A program made the position numbers and the translations under genes. The notes beneath the pieces are model-generated. The model saw only the letters and a list, made by a program, of their open reading frames with translations. It was not told the DNA's origin and searched no databases. A stretch of 64,000 nucleotides of DNA from Bacteroidaceae bacterium. Its GTDB lineage: Bacteria; Bacteroidota; Bacteroidia; Bacteroidales; Bacteroidaceae. Location: assembly GCA_017555875.1 (NCBI GenBank), contig JAFZFN010000035.1:1-64000 (forward strand). The letters run 5' to 3'. Positions 31,268-38,863 of the stretch are shown here, piece by piece (within the stretch, counting starts at the first letter, position 1; each line of letters begins with the position of its first letter).

Positions 31268-32305
31268 ATGAAAAAGTACAATAAAGCATTAGTGATCGGC
31301 AAGTTTCTACCCCTACACAAAGGTCACTTGGCGTTGATTGATTTCGCTGCCACACAAGCTGAAACAGTCTCTGTATGTGTGACAGGTCATGATGGGGAGG
31401 TAATCTCATGTACGAAACGAGCAAGATGGGTCATTGAAAGCTATATGCAGAACTCTTCTATCAGCATTTGTAATCTCTCATATGACCCAAGCAAGCTAAA
31501 TGAATCATCCGTATCAGACATAAAATCTTCCGAAGAATGGGCCGAATACCTTAAGGCCGAGTTGGAGAATTTCTCCGAGATTGATGTTATCATAGGCAGC
31601 GAAATGTATGTAAAATACATGGCCGACTATCTCGGTATCAGTTACATCATCTACGATGAGAAGCGAGAGGATATGCCCATTTCAGCAACTGACATCAAAG
31701 GTGATATTATCCGTTATTGGGATTACCTATCGCCTGCCGCAAAGCGGAGTTTTGTGCAACATATCTGCATCTGCGGTTCAGAGAGTACAGGCAAATCCAC
31801 CGTTTGTAAGCGCTTGGAAGAGGAATACGGCTTCGTAACGATGATTCCCGAGATTGGTCGCTGCCTGGTAGGGAAATCCGCATTGTGCGAAGTGGGAACC
31901 CTCAAAAAGATATTTTCCATACACAACGACCTGTTGCAGGCTGTCAAGAACGACCCTCCGACCCCTATAATCTTGTGGGATACTGACAATATCACAACAT
32001 TGTCGTATCTGACGTTCTTGCATTCCTTTCATCAAGATGTAATTGATGAGGTGATGGGTGAAAGACAAGCAGTGCTTGCAGATAAGTATTTCTTCTTCGA
32101 GCCGAATATCGCTTTCCACGATGACGGAACACGCTTTGACCCGACTGAAGCACGATTGCTCAGCGCCCACCACAAGCATATGTACTCCAACTATGGGATT
32201 TCACCTGAGGAGGTAACCACCGAAGAGCGCTGTGAGGTGGTTCGACAATACATCTTGCAGGAGATTGAGAAATTAAAACACACTTTTGAAATAGCCAAGA
32301 GATAG
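31268..32305 (+). CDS. nadR: NadR-like NMN adenylyltransferase / ribosylnicotinamide kinase
   Basis: This 345-residue bifunctional enzyme would phosphorylate nicotinamide riboside to NMN and adenylate NMN to NAD. The N-terminal nucleotidyltransferase domain has the HxGH motif in GKFLPLHKGHLALIDFA (about 10-26). The C-terminal kinase domain carries the P-loop GSESTGKST (about 170-178) and the later LWDTDNITT Asp motif. It lacks the N-terminal repressor helix-turn-helix of enterobacterial NadR, consistent with regulation by a separate NrtR. The gene starts 25 nt after the receptor gene, so both are probably cotranscribed. Confidence 0.85.
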   Translation: MKKYNKALVIGKFLPLHKGHLALIDFAATQAETVSVCVTGHDGEVISCTKRARWVIESYMQNSSISICNLSYDPSKLNESSVSDIKSSEEWAEYLKAELENFSEIDVIIGSEMYVKYMADYLGISYIIYDEKREDMPISATDIKGDIIRYWDYLSPAAKRSFVQHICICGSESTGKSTVCKRLEEEYGFVTMIPEIGRCLVGKSALCEVGTLKKIFSIHNDLLQAVKNDPPTPIILWDTDNITTLSYLTFLHSFHQDVIDEVMGERQAVLADKYFFFEPNIAFHDDGTRFDPTEARLLSAHHKHMYSNYGISPEEVTTEERCEVVRQYILQEIEKLKHTFEIAKR

Positions 32306-32308
32306 ATT

Positions 32309-32797
32309 GTGCCCAGTGAGGTACTCTATGCTATAAAGCAACCGACAAACTTTAGTGATATGATACTTATTGGAACATCTATTTTGATTCTTGCCTACAT
32401 GATTATGGGCAAAGACGTGAAGCCCCTTTTGGAGCAAGTGAAGAACATCGACTGGCGTGCCAAGATCAATGCCTTGATGGATAAGTTGCGCCCATGGGCA
32501 TTGAAGGCTGGGCGCGCTGCCACCCGTCCCCTACTCCAGTTCTACTATGTGATGGATGATAAGAATACGTCAACCCTCGACCGTGTGTTGATTTACGGAG
32601 CTATCATCTACACCATTCTTCCCACTGATGTCATTCCTCGTGCCGTGTATAAATTCCTTGGCGTTTTGGACGATGGTGTGGCTATCCTCTATGTCTATAA
32701 GAAGATTAAGGATAAGATTACCCCCGAAATCAACATCAAGGTCGAAGAGACGCTGAACGCTTGGTTCGGTCCCGAGTATGCGTGGATTGAGGGGTAG
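32309..32797 (+). CDS. DUF1232 (YkvA-like) small membrane-associated protein
   Basis: This protein of up to 162 residues carries the DUF1232 core STLDRVLIYGAIIYTILPTD followed by VIPRAVYKFLGVLDDGVAI (about 92-130). The first 35 residues include a hydrophobic helix (MILIGTSILILAYMIMG). The listed start is a GTG 3 nt after nadR; an ATG at 32360 that begins directly at the hydrophobic helix is equally possible. The molecular role of DUF1232 proteins is unknown. Confidence 0.72.
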   Translation: MPSEVLYAIKQPTNFSDMILIGTSILILAYMIMGKDVKPLLEQVKNIDWRAKINALMDKLRPWALKAGRAATRPLLQFYYVMDDKNTSTLDRVLIYGAIIYTILPTDVIPRAVYKFLGVLDDGVAILYVYKKIKDKITPEINIKVEETLNAWFGPEYAWIEG

Positions 32798-32820
32798 GGA
32801 CAAATATAAAAACAAATGCT

Positions 32821-33342
32821 ATGAATGATTCTATCCGAATTGAACATAATGAAGGCTATTTCTACCTCTACGGCATACCCGAACTAGAGGGTCGTGCAGG
32901 TGTTTGGGGAGGCGAAGGTGTGCTCTTCTTCTTTGGCCGCAATGGGAACCAAGATATGTATATTGTCAACACGCAGACAGGCAAAGTTCGTCAACTATCC
33001 ACTCCCGATGGTTATCTATTAGTCTCGGATGAAGAGATCGACTATGACTCTATTTCACAGAAGTGCGAATGTGGCTTCACTGGGGCTAAGAGGAAAACAG
33101 TACGTTATGCGGGAGTAAATCGTTGGAGTGATTTTAGGGGAGGTCTTTGTGCTATTTCGTGGATGCTCTATCCCGCAGGTCAATATTTTGCCGATAGCGA
33201 TGGCTTTGGTATGGATGACAATGATGAAGAGGTGGTCTATGCCGTTATGAATACAAACCTTGAGATCCTCGAACCTTTTCGTCCAGTGGATGATGTAAAC
33301 AAATATTTAGATGAAATGAGAATGAAGTATAGCGTTTTATAA
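32821..33342 (+). CDS. Unknown 173-residue cytoplasmic protein
   Basis: I do not recognise this family. It has no signal peptide or membrane segment. It is rich in Gly, aromatic and acidic residues, with a single close CEC motif (QKCECGFTG) that could bind metal. The N-terminal half has propeller-like short strands (GVWGGEGVLFFFGRNGNQD, MYIVNTQTGKVRQL). The ATG at 32821 follows the DUF1232 gene by 23 nt and the PP2C gene starts 26 nt after it, so it belongs to the same transcriptional unit. Confidence 0.65.
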   Translation: MNDSIRIEHNEGYFYLYGIPELEGRAGVWGGEGVLFFFGRNGNQDMYIVNTQTGKVRQLSTPDGYLLVSDEEIDYDSISQKCECGFTGAKRKTVRYAGVNRWSDFRGGLCAISWMLYPAGQYFADSDGFGMDDNDEEVVYAVMNTNLEILEPFRPVDDVNKYLDEMRMKYSVL

Positions 33343-33368
33343 CTAATTTATTACCCGAAAATCAAGCG

Positions 33369-34052
33369 ATGATGAAAATTCAATATGTGACTTTTTCAGA
33401 GGCCGGAATCAGACTTGCCAATCAAGACGTTTGCCGTGTAATTGAAATGCCTGAAAACAATCTAACATTGATGGTGGTGTGTGACGGTATGGGAGGCCAT
33501 GCTATGGGTGATGTGGCTGCAGAAACAATATGTAATGCCATTTGTGAGTTTTGGGAAGAGCATCCCTCATTTAAAGACTCTACAATGAAGGTCGTTGAAG
33601 CATTTGCAGTTGCCTCAGAGGCTTTGACTATGCGTTCTCGAGTAGTTCGCCCTATTGAGATGGGCACGACATTGGTCTTGGCAAGCATCGAGGAGGGTGT
33701 CGTTACGATTGCTCACTGCGGAGATAGCCGGTGCTACTTGTTGCGTGAAGGGAAGGTAGTGTATCAAACCAAAGATCATGCCGATTCCCATGGTGGCTCC
33801 GAGGTGGTGACCAGATGTTTCTTCTCTATGAACCCTGAAGTGGCTGTTCCAGACATCGCACAGTTCAAAGTGCAGCAAAGAGACCGTATCTTCCTTTGCT
33901 CAGATGGAGTATATAAAGCCATGGCTCCACAGATACTGACAGAAAGATTACAAGATGACAAATCGTTGGATGATGTAGTCGATGTGATTAAGTTCTTATG
34001 CGAAAAAGCCTCTAAGGACAACTATACGGGTATCTTGGCTGAAATAAGCTAA
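33369..34052 (+). CDS. PP2C-family protein serine/threonine phosphatase
   Basis: This 227-residue soluble phosphatase matches the PPM/PP2C fold from end to end. Motifs are NQDVCRV, VVCDGMGGHAMGDVAAE with the metal-binding Asp and Gly, GTTLVLASIEEG, AHCGDSRCYLL and RIFLCSDGVYK. The final Asp region is DNYTG rather than DNIT. PP2C proteins remove phosphate from Ser/Thr with two Mn/Mg ions. Just downstream are a CX5R phosphatase and a vWA protein, a combination known from TerY-type phosphorylation modules, though no kinase gene is present here. Confidence 0.88.
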   Translation: MMKIQYVTFSEAGIRLANQDVCRVIEMPENNLTLMVVCDGMGGHAMGDVAAETICNAICEFWEEHPSFKDSTMKVVEAFAVASEALTMRSRVVRPIEMGTTLVLASIEEGVVTIAHCGDSRCYLLREGKVVYQTKDHADSHGGSEVVTRCFFSMNPEVAVPDIAQFKVQQRDRIFLCSDGVYKAMAPQILTERLQDDKSLDDVVDVIKFLCEKASKDNYTGILAEIS

Positions 34053-34067
34053 TAATTCATAAATGAT

Positions 34068-34652
34068 ATGGATAATCTATTATATACCAATCTCAAGGAG
34101 TTACCTATTGTTGATTTGGCTCCAGTATACAACAATGGGGTGCGAGGTCGTACGATGTCAGCTCCGTCATGCGGTTGGCTTCTATCCAAGGTACGTGAGG
34201 CTGGAGTGAAGGCCATCATTGATCTCCGTACTGCTGACCATACGGATAAATTTCAGCGAAAGGTGAATAATGCAGGTTTGATATATCATCATATTTCCAT
34301 TGACAGCAAGCATGCCGATGCTCGCGACATCCTAGCTTCTCTTCCCGATTTCTTTCAGTGGATAGATGATGGCGATTTCTATATAGCATGCGCTATGGGA
34401 CTTCACCGTACGGACATTGCGTTATCCTTATACTATGTGTTCCACCCATCGGTACCCTATGATTGTGTTCCCGAACTGCGAGGACACCGTAAAGGTAATG
34501 TGCTGAGATGTGATGATATCGCTCGTCGGCTCAATAGCATTATGAATGCACTTACTCCTGCTGACATCTCACGATTAGCCCTTCCCGACGATTATAGAGA
34601 GGAGTTTATCCGACGTAAGAAAAACCTATTTGCAATTAATTCGATATTCTAA
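34068..34652 (+). CDS. Cysteine-based (dual-specificity-like) protein phosphatase
   Basis: This 194-residue protein has the CX5R signature in IACAMGLHRTDIA (about 104-116), preceded by a typical KAIIDLRTADHTDKF strand and general-acid-type region (SIDSKHADARD). The P-loop lacks the usual leading His, being AC rather than HC, which may alter activity. The remaining fold (helices after the loop, CDDIARRLNSIM) agrees with DSP/tyrosine phosphatases. It lies 15 nt after the PP2C gene. Confidence 0.72.
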   Translation: MDNLLYTNLKELPIVDLAPVYNNGVRGRTMSAPSCGWLLSKVREAGVKAIIDLRTADHTDKFQRKVNNAGLIYHHISIDSKHADARDILASLPDFFQWIDDGDFYIACAMGLHRTDIALSLYYVFHPSVPYDCVPELRGHRKGNVLRCDDIARRLNSIMNALTPADISRLALPDDYREEFIRRKKNLFAINSIF

Positions 34653-34786
34653 ACTTACGGAGAATACATAATATGGTGCTGAGTATACATGGGTTGAGGG
34701 ATGATAGATTGAAGGTTACTTTTTACTCTGTTATGGCATAAAGAGACGTGAGAGGATATAAATAATCAACAACTAAAATTACTACT

Positions 34787-35626
34787 ATGAGCATTAAAGA
34801 TTTATTTAAGAAAAAGACAGTTATAACAGAGATTAAAACAACGACAATCACGACAGAGGAGAGCTTTGGTGCTGACAAGAAGGAGCAGAAGCCTTTCGAG
34901 AAGGTGGCTCCTGAGAAGATTGGCGTACTGGATATGGTAATTGCTTTTGACACTACGGGTTCAATGTCGGCTTATATTGACGCAGTGCGTCAAGAGGTGG
35001 CCGAACTGATTCCTCGTCTTTTCAAGGACAACGAAGACCTGAGACTTGGCATTGTCGCATTCGGTGACTATTGCGACATGAATAATGCGCAGGACTTTGG
35101 CGATGCCTACCAATGCTTGATGCCTACCAATAACGAGAATGACATTATCAAGTTTGTACGCGAGACAAGAAACACGAGCGGTGGAGATGGTGATGAGTTT
35201 TACGAGCTGGTCATCAAGAAGATTGTAGAGGAGACACCCTGGCGCGAAGGCTCTACCCGTGCGATACTCTTAATCTCCGATGCTGAGCCCCATCCATTGG
35301 GTTATACATACAAGGATTATGTTGTAGGCAATCAAATCGATTGGCGTAAGGAGGCAAGCAAGGCCGCTGAGATGAAGATTAAGATCGACACCGTGACGAT
35401 TACCGACAGTCCATGGTACAAGGAGCTTTCGAAAATGACAAATGGCATCAGCGTACCCTTCGCCAGTGGTCACAAGACAGCCCGACTTGTTGAAACGGCA
35501 ACAATGGCCCGCGGTTCAATGAAGTCAAGAGAGAAGTTCGATTTGCTCTTTAGCGAATGTATGGATAAAGAATGCCGTGATGTTTTCTCTGCATACAAGG
35601 ATGAAAGAGATAAGTGCGATGTGTAA
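34787..35626 (+). CDS. von Willebrand factor A (vWA) domain protein
   Basis: This 279-residue cytoplasmic protein has an N-terminal charged segment (about 1-45) and a vWA domain (about 48-240). The metal-ion-dependent adhesion site reads DTTGSMS near residue 56, with later TSGGDGDEFYEL (Thr/Asp) and ILLISDAEPH. A C-terminal helical tail ends in DERDKCDV. No signal peptide is present, so it acts inside the cell. Linked PP2C and phosphatase genes suggest a protein-phosphorylation or scaffolding role, as in the TerY group. The 134-nt gap before it could hold its own promoter. Confidence 0.83.
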   Translation: MSIKDLFKKKTVITEIKTTTITTEESFGADKKEQKPFEKVAPEKIGVLDMVIAFDTTGSMSAYIDAVRQEVAELIPRLFKDNEDLRLGIVAFGDYCDMNNAQDFGDAYQCLMPTNNENDIIKFVRETRNTSGGDGDEFYELVIKKIVEETPWREGSTRAILLISDAEPHPLGYTYKDYVVGNQIDWRKEASKAAEMKIKIDTVTITDSPWYKELSKMTNGISVPFASGHKTARLVETATMARGSMKSREKFDLLFSECMDKECRDVFSAYKDERDKCDV

Positions 35627-35706
35627 ATTCACCAAATATCATTTGATCTCAAATAACTATAGGCGAAGGATGGGCCTATTCTAATTGCGTATTAAAGAAG
35701 AATAGT

Positions 35707-35714
35707 TATATTTG
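35707..35714 (+). promoter_or_regulatory. -7 box of the small unknown gene
   Basis: TATATTTG fits TAnnTTTG, 40 bp before the ATG at 35754. The -33 region is weak. Confidence 0.5.
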
Positions 35715-35753
35715 CGGAAAAAATCTATTTTATAGGAAAAATACAGGTTGATT

Positions 35754-36134
35754 ATGAAATTAGTAAAATTTGTAGGATGTAATGGTACCTATGCCTCGTT
35801 CCAGATTGAAAGAAAGATGCTGCCCAATGGGAATCGTTTTGAGAGGTTGCTCGTAGCTCATGAGGGGGATTGGATAGGGGAGAATGGTATGATGTGTTAT
35901 CCAGAATACAAATTCTATGAAGATGTGCAAACGGCTTTAGGTAAAGGACTTGTATTTGTGAATAAAGAGTATTCAGATTTGCTTAGAAGAAGTCTGTTTC
36001 TGTATGATTTCGAACGCACTCCTGATACAGAATACGTTCTTTCTGTACCGGCTACAGGTGAAGAAATATATTTTGAGATATATGGAATTGATCATTTGGG
36101 GGCCAAAGTATTACTATTGGATATGGAATTATAA
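35754..36134 (+). CDS. Unknown 126-residue protein
   Basis: I do not recognise this protein. It is soluble, mixed alpha/beta, and rich in aromatic residues (MKLVKFVGCNGTYASFQIER, then DTEYVLSVPATGEEIYFEIY). The ATG at 35754 is preferred to the TTG two codons upstream. It has its own -7 box and is followed by a hairpin, so it is probably a single-gene unit. Confidence 0.65.
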   Translation: MKLVKFVGCNGTYASFQIERKMLPNGNRFERLLVAHEGDWIGENGMMCYPEYKFYEDVQTALGKGLVFVNKEYSDLLRRSLFLYDFERTPDTEYVLSVPATGEEIYFEIYGIDHLGAKVLLLDMEL

Positions 36135-36143
36135 TATGATTTA

Positions 36144-36182
36144 AAGACAGTAAGGCTTTCGCTCTTCTAGCGAATCCTACTG
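36144..36182 (+). terminator. Hairpin after the unknown gene
   Basis: CAGTAAGG-CT-TTCGCT pairs with AGCGAA-T-CC-TACTG just after the stop codon. No U run follows. Confidence 0.4.
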
Positions 36183-36185
36183 CCC

Positions 36186-36241
36186 AAGTGTCACCATCAC
36201 ATGCTAATGCAAAGAATGTAAGCATGTTGATGGTGACACTT
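36186..36241. other. 20-bp stem-loop, possible small RNA or bidirectional terminator
   Basis: AAGTGTCACCATCACATGCT pairs with AGCATGTTGATGGTGACACTT with only one bulged base, around a loop of about 15 nt. It is much longer than an ordinary terminator stem. The following stretch to 36766 shows only a short open frame on the minus strand (stop at 36266-36268, extending back to about 36395 without an ATG), which may be a gene remnant. Confidence 0.5.
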
Positions 36242-36762
36242 CTATGGTTTATATGTCTTTGGTGGTTACATATCCTCCAATGACAATACCCTCAAGGTGA
36301 TTTGCATACCAGATAGTTCTTTGCACTCTTTGAGGAATACGTCCACTTTGGTCTTGTTGTTTTGGTATTTGTAAATACGGTATTTGAAAATACTATTTCG
36401 AAAGCAAAGGTATAAAACTATTGGATAACGATGAAATAAATGGAAGTTTTATTACTTTTCTCCTTTAGAAATGAAAATTCTATAGTTTTCGTTATCGTCA
36501 GCGTTTTTGTTTTTGTTTATCTCCCGCCTATTACCTCTAATTTAACCGAGCAAAAAAGTTTTATTTTTGGCCTGGCAAGGTGCAGCGAAGCCGATGCTCC
36601 GCTGCAACGTTGACGATAACGCCGACGCGGAAGGAGCGTCGGTTGCCTTTGGACCCTTTGGGCGGCGAACTTCGTTTGCGACGGCTGAAGCTTTAGCTTT
36701 ACGAAGGAGTACAGCTTGCTGCCTTAACTTCCATCCGGTTAGTTAACGTCAAGGTCATCGTT

Positions 36763-36784
36763 GGCGTTAGCACAAGCTAACGCC
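36763..36784 (-). terminator. Hairpin overlapping the stop codon of the next gene
   Basis: GGCGTTAGC and GCTAACGCC form a 9-bp stem with a 4-nt loop. The stop codon of the minus-strand gene at 36767 lies in it. Confidence 0.45.
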
Positions 36785-37282
36785 ATATACCCGCTTGTTC
36801 CTTACCCTTACCTGCTGCGCCCCAAATTCGGTGAGGAAATATCCGAAGGTGCTGCGCTCGATACCTGCCATGGTTGAGGGTGATTGGTGATGCAGGTAAT
36901 CGTATACCTCGGTGGCAGAATGCAGGGTGCCCAATCGTTCCTCTGTGCTCTCTGGAATCTCGCGTAGCGTGAGGCAACGCTTCATCAGCGCCCATACCCC
37001 TTGGTTCACGGCAAAGGGAGCATTGTGCTTTTCGAGTTGGCGTGTCTCCTCCTCGCTAAACCAACAACGTTCGTCGTTATTGAGGGCTGCCAAAGCCTCG
37101 GCGTAGAGCTGGGCATGATCCACAGGGGTGGTAACATCAACGGCATGTGTCAGTTCCACGCAGATGAACCAGCGACGGCTGTCACCTTTTCCCTCTTCCC
37201 TCTTAACTCTTCCCTTTTCCCTCCTGAGCGCTGTTACTCTTCTTCGCAGCCACTCGATTGCTTTTGTAAATAACTTCTTCAT
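36767..37282 (-). CDS. Unknown 171-residue protein with a polypurine-encoded basic segment
   Basis: I do not recognise this protein. An AGGAG ribosome-binding site precedes the ATG, which supports translation. The N-terminus is basic and helical (MKKLFTKAIEWLRRRVTALR), followed by a segment REKGRVKREEGKGDSRR encoded by a repetitive purine tract that looks like an inserted simple repeat. The rest is acidic/helical and ends YGVSLC. It lies within the inverted repeat pair. It could be an accessory gene of a non-autonomous element. Confidence 0.5.
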   Translation of the reverse strand: MKKLFTKAIEWLRRRVTALRREKGRVKREEGKGDSRRWFICVELTHAVDVTTPVDHAQLYAEALAALNNDERCWFSEEETRQLEKHNAPFAVNQGVWALMKRCLTLREIPESTEERLGTLHSATEVYDYLHHQSPSTMAGIERSTFGYFLTEFGAQQVRVRNKRVYGVSLC

Positions 37283-37609
37283 TGCTCCTATTATATAATA
37301 TATTAGTTTTCGTTATCGTTGAAAACTCTGTTTCCTTTGGCAAGTAGCGTGCAAGCCGAAAGCAGAACAAGTTTACTTGGTTATGCCGAGGCGCATCCGA
37401 TACTCACAACGGAATGGATATCATGATGAAATCCCGAGGTCCTCACAGAAGAACTCGCAAGGGTGTTAACCCTTAATTCCGTTGTAAAGTTACAACATAA
37501 AAACCGAAGTCAATACCCATACCACCTTGAAAACGTGATATTTTAGAATCCTTCTATTGCGCAGATTGGCACTACTGATTAGCTCTGTTTGATAAAGGAA
37601 AAAGCGTAC
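37283..37609. other. Gene-free stretch upstream of the palindrome array
   Basis: Besides a small hairpin (AGTTTTC at 37305-37311 with GAAAACT at 37321-37327, its loop carrying a TTATCG repeat) I see no gene, RNA or promoter that I can support. Confidence 0.5.
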
Positions 37610-37610
37610 G

Positions 37611-37692
37611 TCACCGCGGTGACGCGTTGGCGCCACTGCGGTGGCGCGAAAGTTCCACCGCGGTGACAGATTCACGCCACCGCGGTGGCGTG
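37611..37692. repeat. Four palindromes phased at exactly 22 bp
   Basis: TCACCGCGGTGA (37611-37622), CCACTGCGGTGG (37633-37644), CCACCGCGGTGA (37655-37666) and CCACCGCGGTGG (37677-37688) have centres at 37616.5, 37638.5, 37660.5 and 37682.5. The 10-bp spacers differ in sequence. The second and fourth palindromes extend outward (GCGCCAC...GTGGCGC; CACGCCAC...GTGGCGTG). Confidence 0.85.
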
Positions 37693-37829
37693 AGCATCGA
37701 TAACAAGGCGTTGTAAGTAAAGGAAATACTCAACAAACAAAAAAAATCAAAGGTTGCCGATGCAATCCTTGGCTTTCCGTTAATCATTCCTCGTTCAACG
37801 TTAACCCTTAACTGCAGCTACGTTGCTTT

Positions 37830-37874
37830 GTTATCGTTAACGTTATCGTTGCAGCGGTGCACACGCACCGCTGC
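37830..37874. repeat. TTATCG/GTTAACG repeat followed by a 10-bp hairpin
   Basis: GTTATCGTTAACGTTATCGT is followed by GCAGCGGTGC-acac-GCACCGCTGC. The same TTATCG/TTAACG words recur at 37311, 38853 and 40452. The remaining part of 37693-38217 shows no gene. Confidence 0.6.
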
Positions 37875-38217
37875 ACTTTATAAATCTCTGCTTTAAGATG
37901 GCTTGCTTTGTGCGAGAATAGGCTACACTCGTTGAAAATAAAGTGAACTTTATTCACTCGTTGGCACTATCCTTGCTTGCTCTGCAGAGTTCAAACGAGC
38001 TTGGCTCTGCTCTCGCTACGCTGCGCCATTGCCAGGCCAAAAATAAAACTTTTTTTCTCCGAAAAATGCAAGGTGCGCGTGCATGGTTTCTTTAAAAATG
38101 CCCATTTCATCGGAGATTCCATTCCGCGTTAATCGTTCTTCGTCCCTCATTCAAAAGATAGATTCCCATTCTTTCCCTACTCTCTACATGTAGCACGAAC
38201 CATAAAACGAACAAGCT

Positions 38218-38673
38218 ATGCATATCCTATTTATCTGTACAGGCAATGCCTGCCGCTCTGCACTCGCAGAGAGTGTGCTGCGCAAGCAGCTGAGTGAAGT
38301 CGGGATTGATGATGTCACCGTCGCCTCGGCCGGCACGTTGGAGTGGGGAAGCAATACTCGTGATGCCGTGATGGCCCGTATCGCTGCCGAACACGGCTAC
38401 GCGATGGAGGGCACCACCCAATGTGTGACCCGCGAGATGCTCAATGCTGCCGACCTCATCCTTGTGATGCCCCCCTCGCACCGCGAGGAGGCGACCCGCC
38501 TGCTCGACTACAGCCATTGGTCACGCGTACATCTCTTCATGGACTACTGCTTCGGCAAGGAAACCTCACTCATCGACCCCACCTACTGTCCCGAAGTCAT
38601 CTACCGCGAGGTGTTCAGTGCTATCGAACGTGGGTGTCGAGTGATGGTAGAAAAAATAATAGAACGTAGATGA
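38218..38673 (+). CDS. Low-molecular-weight protein-tyrosine-phosphatase
   Basis: This 151-residue enzyme removes phosphate from phosphotyrosine, often on capsule or exopolysaccharide kinases. The catalytic loop CTGNACRS lies at residues 7-14, with Cys7 and Arg13 forming the CX5R signature. The general-acid loop near the C-terminus reads LIDPTYCPE. Length and fold are typical of the family. No tyrosine kinase or capsule gene is near it, and it sits alone in repeat-rich DNA. Confidence 0.9.
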   Translation: MHILFICTGNACRSALAESVLRKQLSEVGIDDVTVASAGTLEWGSNTRDAVMARIAAEHGYAMEGTTQCVTREMLNAADLILVMPPSHREEATRLLDYSHWSRVHLFMDYCFGKETSLIDPTYCPEVIYREVFSAIERGCRVMVEKIIERR

Positions 38674-38787
38674 TAGATAAGTGAGCCTTGCACCTCTCTC
38701 TTATATATGGATAAAAAGAAACAATGCTATGGAAACAAAAACAAATGCAACAACTGCAGCTTCCTCGCAGTGATTAGAAGATGGAAG

Positions 38788-38820
38788 AGTAGGGCACGGA
38801 CGCGTGCCCTACTTGTTTTT
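38788..38820 (+). terminator. Intrinsic terminator downstream of the tyrosine phosphatase
   Basis: AGTAGGGCACG, a short loop and CGTGCCCTACT are followed by TGTTTTTAT. A tiny open frame (14 codons, ATG at 38730) lies between the phosphatase gene and this stem. Confidence 0.8.
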
Positions 38821-38863
38821 ATGTACATGGTATAGCGCAGCTCTGCTGCACAGTTATCGTTAT

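Larger units (their letters stand above)
36552..38055. repeat. 27-bp perfect inverted repeat enclosing 1.45 kb
   Basis: The 27 bases at 36552-36578 (starting AAAAAAGTTTTATTTTTGG, ending CCTGGCAA) recur as an exact reverse complement at 38029-38055. Similarity continues imperfectly inward (GCAGCG). The enclosed DNA holds one minus-strand gene, the phased palindromes and TTATCG repeats. No transposase is present. Confidence 0.7.

Noticed and set aside
37611..37692. A CRISPR-like array
   Set aside because: Repeats are 12-bp palindromes with 10-bp spacers, far below CRISPR dimensions, and no cas genes are present.
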